DNA of 64,000 nucleotides, taken from positions 3,968,001 to 4,032,000 of the forward strand of contig JAWLBI010000001.1 of NCBI GenBank assembly GCA_041394985.1. The letters are read 5' to 3'. Source of the DNA: JAGLON01 sp041394985 (GTDB lineage: Bacteria; Zixibacteria; MSB-5A5; GN15; JAAZOE01). Below the pieces are notes generated by a model. That model saw only the letters and a list, made by a program, of their open reading frames with translations. It was not told the origin of the DNA and did no database searches. This document shows, in pieces, positions 17,522-24,152 of the stretch (positions are counted from its first letter, which is position 1; every line of letters begins with the position of its first letter). The translations under genes and the position numbers were made by a program.

Positions 17522-17914
17522 ATGTCTTTTTCATTGAACTATACGATAGATATCGATGAACCCCGGCGCACGATGGTCGTGAAAATCTACGGCGTCTGGA
17601 AACGGGAAACCGCTCGATCCTACCATGAGGATTTTAAGCAAATCGTCCAGCCGTTGCTGGGTCAGGAATGGGCGAAAATTATCAATTTGACGAATTGGAA
17701 ATCCTCTTATCCCGAAATGATTAAGGTTATCGGCGAACATATGCGATGGTCTCAGGAAAACGGCAACACCGTCGCCGTATATATTATTGAGAATCCGATT
17801 ACGAAAAATCAATTGAAGAAAATGTTCTCGGCGGGCTCGACGAAATCCATCAGCAGGATGGTCCGCTCTCCCGAGGAGGCGGACCGTATCCTGGCCGAAT
17901 TTGGATTCAGTTGA
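17522..17914 (+). CDS. STAS/SpoIIAA-like small protein
   Basis: This 130-residue cytosolic protein starts at the ATG preceded by GGAG with an 8-nt spacer; an in-frame GTG at 17393 would add 43 poorly supported residues. The order of secondary-structure phrases (YTIDIDEPRRTMVVKIYG, then WAKIINLTNW, then VYIIENP, and a final helix ending in ILAEFGF) resembles small SpoIIAA-like/STAS proteins found singly in many bacteria. The function of these is mostly unknown; some bind lipids or act in phosphorylation switches. The family assignment is from overall pattern, not a diagnostic motif. It is monocistronic and convergent with the S9 peptidase gene, with an 11-nt gap between the stop codons. Confidence 0.5.
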   Translation: MSFSLNYTIDIDEPRRTMVVKIYGVWKRETARSYHEDFKQIVQPLLGQEWAKIINLTNWKSSYPEMIKVIGEHMRWSQENGNTVAVYIIENPITKNQLKKMFSAGSTKSISRMVRSPEEADRILAEFGFS

Positions 17915-17925
17915 ATCAAATTCTG

Positions 17926-19938
17926 TTATTTCAGATAACGCTTAAACCACTTTAAAATCCATTCCAACCGGGCAATGCGCCGATCCGGGCGACCGTGGCG
18001 AGACAATCCATGCGGTTCCTCCGGAAATCGAACGAATTCGACTGTCCGCTTCAGTAGTTTCAGGCGCACGAATAACTGCTCAGCCTGTTCGATCGAACAG
18101 CGCAAATCCTGCTCGGAATGAATGATTAACAGCGGTGTTTTGATATTATTTGCATAGGTCATCGGAGAACATCGCTCATAGGTTTCGGGATCGGACCACG
18201 GTGTGCCCAGAAACTCCTGTTTCAAATCATAGCCGATATCCGATGAGCCAAAGAAACTTTTCAGATCGACGACCGATCGCTGCGTAACCGCAGCCTTAAA
18301 ACGATTCGTATGGCCGACGATCCAGTTCGTCATATATCCGCCATATGAACCGCCCGTGACGCCCATTCTCTTCCCGTTGACATACGGCAGCTTTTCCAGA
18401 TAATCTGCCGCCGCCATACAGTCGGAATAATCAATTGTTCCCCAGTCGCCGACGATCGTTCCCGCGAATGTTTCGCCCCTTCCCTGTCCCCCACGCGGAT
18501 TGGTATAAAATACCACAAATCCCTGCGATGCCAAATACAGCATTTCATGATAAAACGTAAAGCCGTATTGTGCCCGAGGCCCGCCGTGAATCTCCAGTAA
18601 TCCCGGATACTTTTTGGTCTTACTGAAATTCGGCGGAGTGACCAGCCATCCCTGCAACTCGGTACCGTCATACGCACCGAACCGGATTTCCTTCACCGCA
18701 GGCATATTGATCTCTGCCAGTAATTCCTTACTCGGCGCTGCCAGGAGTTTCGCTTTTTTATCTCCGTCATACACCGCAGGCATCACATACACTTCGCCCG
18801 GTGTCGCCAGCGTCGAGACAACCGCCACCAGTGTCCTTCGCGATTTCCCGAAGGAAAAATCCTTCACATGGCAATTCTTTTTGGTTATTCTCGTCGGCAA
18901 TCCACCCTTCGATGGAACTGAAAAGATATGCGTACTCCCCAAATCCGACGCGCTGAAAAATATCTTTTTACCGTCCGACGTCCACACCGGGGCCGCGACG
19001 CCAAATCCCTCTCCCATGTCACCGATTGTCGAATCGAGCGTCGAGCGATCGAACTTGGGAATGAGATCCTTCGCCGCCGGCTTACCTGAAATACCTACCG
19101 TCCAGACATGGAAATTCGTGACGCCCCAGGCATCATCGGTATTCGTATGACCGACATATGCTATCCGTTTGCTGTCCGGGGAAAAAGACGGCGCCGCCTT
19201 AGGACCGTCCGGTGCCGGGACTTTTTTCTCGCGACCGCCGTTTATCGGCATAACGAAAAGCGTGTCATTCAGACTTTCAAGATCGGGATCCTTCGTGCGA
19301 TTGGACACGAAACAGATTAATTTGCCATCCGGGGAAACCGCAGGGGCGGCTTCATCATATTTCCCCTTTGTGAGCTGCGTGGCTTTCCCTGATTCCACAT
19401 CCACTTTCCAGATATGAAATCTGTCTTTGGGCAAGAATCCCGAACCATCGAGACGATAAAACAAACGGGTAATATGTCGGTACACCGGAGCTTCTTTTTT
19501 CTTCTTTTCGTCTTTAATCTCGTGTGAATCATTGTAGCGGAACTGAAAAACGATTTCCTTGCCAGTGGGAGTCCAACGAAGCGATGCGATCGCACCATCC
19601 ATCTCCAGCAGCAACCGCTCAGCGCCGCCGCTGACCGGCATCAGATAAATGCCCGCCTTTTTGTCTCGAGTCGAAATGAATGCGAACTGTGTGCCGTCGG
19701 GAGCCCAGGCGATACCGCGATCGTAAACTTCGCCATGAGTATATTCCCGCGATTCGCTACCGTCGACTCCCGCAACATGAATCGTCGAAAAATATTTTCG
19801 CTTATCCTCGGAAACTCGCTCGACTGTAAAGGCTGCCTTCTTTTCATCAGGAGACAGCGCGACCGAGGTCGCCAATTTCAGACGACACACATCTTCCGCC
19901 TCGACAAACCGTTTCTTACTTTTTCTGGCGCTTGCCAT
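17926..19938 (-). CDS. S9-family serine peptidase (acylaminoacyl/prolyl oligopeptidase type)
   Basis: From the ATG at 19938 (GAGGG ribosome site, 5-nt spacer) the protein has 670 residues; an upstream in-frame Met at 19980 lacks a site. The N-terminal part is a beta-propeller of TolB/WD40-like repeats with phrases such as SPDEKKAAFTV, APDGTQFAFIS and SPDGKLICFVS. The C-terminal alpha/beta hydrolase has the nucleophile elbow GGSYGGYMT, an acid in the EQDLRCS region and the catalytic His in EEPHGLSRHG. Family knowledge: these enzymes cleave short peptides or remove acylated N-terminal residues. No signal peptide is seen, so it is probably cytosolic. It stands alone between a convergent small gene and the zinc-ribbon gene. 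Confidence 0.9.
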   Translation of the reverse strand: MASARKSKKRFVEAEDVCRLKLATSVALSPDEKKAAFTVERVSEDKRKYFSTIHVAGVDGSESREYTHGEVYDRGIAWAPDGTQFAFISTRDKKAGIYLMPVSGGAERLLLEMDGAIASLRWTPTGKEIVFQFRYNDSHEIKDEKKKKEAPVYRHITRLFYRLDGSGFLPKDRFHIWKVDVESGKATQLTKGKYDEAAPAVSPDGKLICFVSNRTKDPDLESLNDTLFVMPINGGREKKVPAPDGPKAAPSFSPDSKRIAYVGHTNTDDAWGVTNFHVWTVGISGKPAAKDLIPKFDRSTLDSTIGDMGEGFGVAAPVWTSDGKKIFFSASDLGSTHIFSVPSKGGLPTRITKKNCHVKDFSFGKSRRTLVAVVSTLATPGEVYVMPAVYDGDKKAKLLAAPSKELLAEINMPAVKEIRFGAYDGTELQGWLVTPPNFSKTKKYPGLLEIHGGPRAQYGFTFYHEMLYLASQGFVVFYTNPRGGQGRGETFAGTIVGDWGTIDYSDCMAAADYLEKLPYVNGKRMGVTGGSYGGYMTNWIVGHTNRFKAAVTQRSVVDLKSFFGSSDIGYDLKQEFLGTPWSDPETYERCSPMTYANNIKTPLLIIHSEQDLRCSIEQAEQLFVRLKLLKRTVEFVRFPEEPHGLSRHGRPDRRIARLEWILKWFKRYLK

Positions 19939-20051
19939 AATACCCTCACTTGTTCGGGGATTGCCTCGAATTCTTTTCACATATAATTAAATACTATACG
20001 ATGATGTGAGGAATAAAGTTATTCGATAATTCGAAGTTTGTCAATGATTCT

Positions 20052-21533
20052 CTATTCGGCGATATCGACGGTATTCTTTTCGAATGTCACCGCGCCATCT
20101 AGAGAATCGACGTAGAAATAATTCTCCGGGTGAAACGGCGCATAAAACAATCGGACATCTTCCGTCTGACTGGCGAACTCGCTCGCTTTCACGCCGGGAT
20201 TTTTTTCCAACTGCGAACAATAGAGTATGGCCTCGGCCATGATTTCCGCCTCATTCAATCCCATTGTCACGGGCAAAAAGGCAGGAGAATATTCAAGGAT
20301 GGGCGATAGCTCATATCCTTGAACGACCGATGTGATGCGGCGACTGAGGCGGCGCATGGCATCGAAGTTTCCCATATGAAATCCGGGAACGATCAAGCGA
20401 TCGCCGGGACCATCGAGTGAAACCGGCGTCACCAATCGAGATATAATCTGGGGAGATAGCTTGAATGACCAGAACGGGAATAATTTATCCGCCTGCGAGC
20501 GCATCGAGCCGCCTTTGACAATCAAAACACCATTGCTCAAGGTATAATCCTGATCGATGGAAATTGCCTGGCTGCAATTGCGGCACACATACACACTTGA
20601 TTTATCCGCGGGCAAATCAATCCCGCAATTACGACAACGATGCAGCTTCACGTTTATCTGCCCGAAGTCGGGTGACGGTATCGATGTTTCCTCGGGGAAA
20701 TCGCTGACTTCTTCTATTTCATTCATGTGCAGAATACGGCCGGTGATGCCGTCGAACACAAAACGATAAGCACCGCCTGATGTCCCCACTTCCGCAATGA
20801 GAAACGGAAAATAGACTATCGATCCTTCCGGCCGGAACAACTCCGAACGATTATATTTCCCGCTGTTATATGCGCGGCCGCGCATCTCGATAGATTTCTG
20901 CAAACCCGCTTTGACATCATTCCAATTCGCTGAAACCGGGATAAAATCCGCATCCTCCTGACCATCTTCAGGCGTCAACGGTTTGATTTTAATGTATTCT
21001 GCCCGCATCCCGATTGAATTCGGTACGCCCGTCATGTACGGAGATGCAGCAATCGTGGTCATGTACGGTTTGAGGTTCACATTGATTTTCGATTCCGGCA
21101 TTGATGTCGCAGGTCCGGTCAGAGCCGACCCCAATGCCCTGCCCCACTGAAAATTTCCGCCATGATCGATATTTGTCGTAAATGGATTATTCGTATGTCC
21201 CGGTTCGTGTTCGACCGTCTGCTGGGTAACCTGGAGTTGAATCGCCTCGACTTTCCAGAACGGAAAATACTGTTTGCGAATCGCCAGCTCGCCTCGACTC
21301 AGCGGCAGCTTTTGTTCCTTCAGATGCCGGTCGATCTTGAATCGAATCTCATTTTTCCGCTGCTTGCAGTCGACGAAATAAGCGGGCGGCGCCTCGGGCA
21401 TCACGACCCGAAGCACCGATCCGCAATATTTACACTCCAGCGAGAAAAAATCGCGCTGTAATTCGAGCTCACCGCCGCAGCCGGGACAAGTGACATCGAT
21501 ATAAAAGCCGCTCTTTTTCTGGGGCTTATTCAT
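20052..21533 (-). CDS. Zinc-ribbon protein coupled to SPFH gene
   Basis: From the ATG at 21533 this 493-residue protein overlaps the end of the SPFH gene by 8 nt (ATGAATAA). It has an N-terminal zinc ribbon (CPGCGGEL ... CKYCGS, about 12-35) and a second ribbon in the middle (CRNCGIDL ... CRNCSQ, about 300-325). Between and after these are beta-rich segments with repeated aromatic phrases (YFPFWKVEA, VYFPFLIAEV, LFPFWSFKL), which suggests a duplicated domain. No signal peptide or membrane helix is seen. Proteins of this layout are found next to SPFH/YdjI-type genes in several phyla; their function is unknown to me. Overlap indicates translational coupling and a shared complex with the SPFH partner. 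Confidence 0.7.
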   Translation of the reverse strand: MNKPQKKSGFYIDVTCPGCGGELELQRDFFSLECKYCGSVLRVVMPEAPPAYFVDCKQRKNEIRFKIDRHLKEQKLPLSRGELAIRKQYFPFWKVEAIQLQVTQQTVEHEPGHTNNPFTTNIDHGGNFQWGRALGSALTGPATSMPESKINVNLKPYMTTIAASPYMTGVPNSIGMRAEYIKIKPLTPEDGQEDADFIPVSANWNDVKAGLQKSIEMRGRAYNSGKYNRSELFRPEGSIVYFPFLIAEVGTSGGAYRFVFDGITGRILHMNEIEEVSDFPEETSIPSPDFGQINVKLHRCRNCGIDLPADKSSVYVCRNCSQAISIDQDYTLSNGVLIVKGGSMRSQADKLFPFWSFKLSPQIISRLVTPVSLDGPGDRLIVPGFHMGNFDAMRRLSRRITSVVQGYELSPILEYSPAFLPVTMGLNEAEIMAEAILYCSQLEKNPGVKASEFASQTEDVRLFYAPFHPENYFYVDSLDGAVTFEKNTVDIAE

Positions 21534-22647
21534 TGCCCGAAACCCGCTTTCCGCACTCGCCGCAGAACTTCGAACCGGCAATCAACTCGGCCCGACAATG
21601 CGGACAGGAAATCTTGGCATCGAGCTTATGCCCGCAGGCAAAGCAGAAATTCGCCTCGGTCGGCAACGCGGCATTGCAGGACGGACAGGTATTCAGTTTC
21701 ACCATGGCGTGGCCACAGCGGTAACAGAAGCGCGACTGCTCCGGCGTATCTGTATGACAGGCCGGACACGTCACTGTCGCGACGGACTCCCGGCGCAGTT
21801 CAGTCTGTTCGGGAGAAAACACTTTCTGCATCATTCCCGGCATCATAATACCGACACCGGCGCCCATACCGATTCCGGCTCCCGCACCGGCCGGACCACC
21901 CGGCGTACCGAGCCCCTTGGCCATTTCATACTTGAGAAACTTATCGAGGTCACCGACCGCTTCCATGCCCGAGCGCTGATCGATCATTTTGGATACATCT
22001 TCAGGCGGCGTAATCGACGAGATATAAAAGTCCACCAGTTCCAAACCATACTTCGTGAATTCATCGGAAACGATTCCCTTGAACTCCTCGGCTAACTCGG
22101 TATAAATCGCCGGTAATTCCAGAATCGTATTCAGCTTTTCACCGAGTAGATCATTCATCCGCGCAATGATAACATCGCGCAGATAGTCCTGGATTTCATC
22201 GGTCGAGAATCGCGACTGGCGACCGACGATGGAATTGAGAAACAGCGCCGGCTCGGCGATGCGCATCGTAAAGGCGCCATGTCCGCGCAGGCGAATCAAT
22301 CCCAGTTTGTTATCCTTGAATGTCACGGGATGCTTCGTTCCCCATTTCAGATTCGTGAACGTCTTGAGATTGATAAAATACACTTCCGCCCGAAACGGAG
22401 AATTGAATCCATATGGAAACGCCAGCAGACGCGTCAAAATCGGGACGTTGAGTGTCGACAGCGTATGACGACCGGTCGTAAATGAATCGGCCGCATGACC
22501 ACTCTTAAAGAAGATAGCCATCTGGCTGTCGCGAACGATTAACTGGGCCCCCAGCTTAAAATCGGCAGAACCTTCCTGAGGAATCCGATGAATCATCTCG
22601 TCCCCGGTCGGGTCTATCCATTCGATAATTTCCATGAGTACTGACAT
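21526..22647 (-). CDS. SPFH-domain protein with three C-terminal double zinc ribbons (YdjI-like)
   Basis: This 373-residue protein has an SPFH/band-7 domain (about 20-230), resembling the virion-core/YdjI branch with IEWIDPTGDEMIHRIP at the start and ELVDFYISSITPPEDV near the end of the domain. A Gly/Ala/Met-rich hinge (about 245-275) leads to six paired CxxC knuckles (CPACHTDTP, CYRCGH, CPSCNAALP, CFACGH, CPHCRAEL, CGECGK). No transmembrane segment is present, unlike most flotillins. Family knowledge: YdjI-type proteins are associated with membrane stress responses, sometimes with phage-shock components. It is the first gene of a two-gene operon with the zinc-ribbon protein. A GGGAG ribosome site precedes it, and TTGACG/TATGGA spaced 18 nt upstream may be its promoter. 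Confidence 0.85.
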   Translation of the reverse strand: MSVLMEIIEWIDPTGDEMIHRIPQEGSADFKLGAQLIVRDSQMAIFFKSGHAADSFTTGRHTLSTLNVPILTRLLAFPYGFNSPFRAEVYFINLKTFTNLKWGTKHPVTFKDNKLGLIRLRGHGAFTMRIAEPALFLNSIVGRQSRFSTDEIQDYLRDVIIARMNDLLGEKLNTILELPAIYTELAEEFKGIVSDEFTKYGLELVDFYISSITPPEDVSKMIDQRSGMEAVGDLDKFLKYEMAKGLGTPGGPAGAGAGIGMGAGVGIMMPGMMQKVFSPEQTELRRESVATVTCPACHTDTPEQSRFCYRCGHAMVKLNTCPSCNAALPTEANFCFACGHKLDAKISCPHCRAELIAGSKFCGECGKRVSGNE

Positions 22648-22863
22648 ATCGTCTCCCGGTTAAATATCCATACATGTATAGTCAGTATGTCGTCAATTAT
22701 TCACTTTTCCCCACCGGGAGCATCTAAGTAACTATCATACAGGAAGATATGCGGAATAATCAATCATAATATCCACGATTGCGATACCGGTAACCGATTG
22801 GCGATGAATCAATTAAACGAGATGTCCAATAATTAAACAATATACCCGCATGGCGTAGACAAA

Positions 22864-22879
22864 GCGCTACTGCCTCGGC
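22864..22879. repeat. 16-bp direct repeat, left copy
   Basis: GCGCTACTGCCTCGGC occurs here and again at 24137-24152 in the same orientation; with one mismatch it extends to 19 bp. The right copy covers the last codons and stop of the PEP/pyruvate-binding protein gene. The two copies bound a 1.26-kb segment with a single gene. Confidence 0.8.
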
Positions 22880-22885
22880 ACAGTG

Positions 22886-22911
22886 GTTGGTGTACGACCT
22901 CATACACCAAC
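22886..22911. repeat. Dispersed palindromic repeat, copy 1
   Basis: A perfect 9-bp inverted repeat, GTTGGTGTA and TACACCAAC, surrounds an 8-nt spacer. Related copies lie at 24082-24107 and 57649-57675. The shared pattern is TTGGTGTACG, a short CCT loop, then CGTGCACCAA. Confidence 0.75.
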
Positions 22912-23016
22912 AAATGGGATTAATAGAGCCGGCAGGCAGGGAAGTCCGCCAGCCATAAGAATTCTCTACACTCGTCAGAGCATTAAGTTGTGGTGCAACT
23001 CTGAACATCAAGGATA

Positions 23017-23988
23017 CTAAGGAATAGTATGAGGCTCCACGTACTCCTCTCGTATATTTAATGTATTTGGAGAAACCTCGCTTAGAATAAGCCCTACACC
23101 CTTCTTCATTAACTCAGATTCTATAACCCTAACATTTCTGTGAAATTCGGCCGGAATACGCTGGACGTCATATTCCACATCACCACTTCCGTAGAGAGCT
23201 ATAGTTGACATTTTTATCTGACTTTTTGTAACGGCTGTCTTCTCGACAAACATCAGAGCATAGTTCTTGCTCATCTTCTTATCAGAGCCACTTTCGGACG
23301 CCGGAATTGTATAAGCTACCCCAGCGCCCCAAACATGGAAATACTTATCCGTATTGATGGCCCGCTGTAAGGTGTGATCATATAGTTGAGGACAGGCGGG
23401 CTTATTATCATAACCATCAAGCTCCAACAGCCCTACGAATGTCACTGGTTCATAACCGCTGGGCACCAATTCACTGTCGCCAAAAGTCCTGTACTCAACT
23501 TCTCCTTTTGTCTGACGATACCATATCCTTCGTTGCGAATCAGGGTCCATTGCTACATTATACACCAAAGTATAATCCTGCTTGTCTACAGTTGCGTATA
23601 TCTGATATAACTTGACCCCTGTCAGCAAGCGTGTGAGTTCGCCCCTCATGGAGATACTGTCTATTTGCGAAACGAATTCACGGCCTTCTATCGAGTAAAC
23701 ATAACCGCATGCATTCGTGTTGCCTCTTCTTAGTCTGTCCTGTTCATTGATAAAAGACCTCGCCATTCCGATTTTCAAATACTCTTTGCCTTTGTAGCGT
23801 AGGTCGTAGTTGTCATCGAACGCTGAAACGCAAAACACCCAGGTTACTTTCATGCCATAATCGCTGTACTGCGGTACAATGGTAAGGGTAGGCGATTGCT
23901 GACCTATGGCCCCCGTTGATGAGAAAAGGTTCAAAACTAAGACAAGGACAGGAACCCTATACAGCTGCCGCATGGAATTCCAGGACAC
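23017..23988 (-). CDS. Exported protein of unknown function
   Basis: The GTG at 23988 is chosen because a full AGGAGG lies 5 nt upstream; the next ATG (23973) is too far from that site. The 323-residue product has a signal peptide (hydrophobic about 13-28, likely cut at GAIGQQ). The rest is beta-rich with no motif I recognise. Notable are two Cys residues in the first half, a YDHTLQRAINTDKYFHVWGAG stretch (in two pieces around about 205-225), and many Tyr and Asp residues. Its base composition is a little more AT-rich than its neighbours, and the gene is the only cargo of the repeat-bounded segment at 22880-24136. Function unknown; recent acquisition is plausible. Confidence 0.65.
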   Translation of the reverse strand: MSWNSMRQLYRVPVLVLVLNLFSSTGAIGQQSPTLTIVPQYSDYGMKVTWVFCVSAFDDNYDLRYKGKEYLKIGMARSFINEQDRLRRGNTNACGYVYSIEGREFVSQIDSISMRGELTRLLTGVKLYQIYATVDKQDYTLVYNVAMDPDSQRRIWYRQTKGEVEYRTFGDSELVPSGYEPVTFVGLLELDGYDNKPACPQLYDHTLQRAINTDKYFHVWGAGVAYTIPASESGSDKKMSKNYALMFVEKTAVTKSQIKMSTIALYGSGDVEYDVQRIPAEFHRNVRVIESELMKKGVGLILSEVSPNTLNIREEYVEPHTIP

Positions 23989-24081
23989 AATTTCCTCCTT
24001 TCGTATTGATTCAACCAGTTATCAGTGATTTTCTATATGTATATTTTAGAAACACGGTTTGCCCCATTCAGCATTAATGTG

Positions 24082-24107
24082 ATTGGTATACGCCCTCGTG
24101 CACCAAT
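24082..24107. repeat. Dispersed palindromic repeat, copy 2
   Basis: ATTGGTATACG and CGTGCACCAAT form an imperfect 11-bp inverted repeat around CCCT. It is the counterpart of the copy at 22886-22911 at the other end of the candidate cassette. Confidence 0.7.
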
Positions 24108-24136
24108 AAAAAGATATCATGCAAAATATTTACAAG

Positions 24137-24152
24137 GCGCTACTGCCTCGGC
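24137..24152. repeat. 16-bp direct repeat, right copy
   Basis: Identical to 22864-22879. It contains the stop codon and the last four codons of the 992-residue PEP/pyruvate-binding protein, so the left copy looks like a duplicated gene end. Confidence 0.8.

Larger units (their letters stand above)
22880..24136. other. Candidate inserted cassette bounded by hairpins and direct repeats
   Basis: The segment between two 16-bp direct repeats contains one complete exported-protein gene and has a copy of the same hairpin repeat at each inner end (22886-22911 and 24082-24107). One direct repeat is the 3' end of a neighbouring gene, which resembles the att duplications left by site-specific integration. 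No integrase or transposase is present. Apart from the repeats I see nothing else in the non-coding 22648-23016 stretch. Confidence 0.4.

Noticed and set aside
22760..23011. 83-codon minus-strand frame
   Set aside because: It runs through the direct repeat and hairpin repeat and has no motif or ribosome site.
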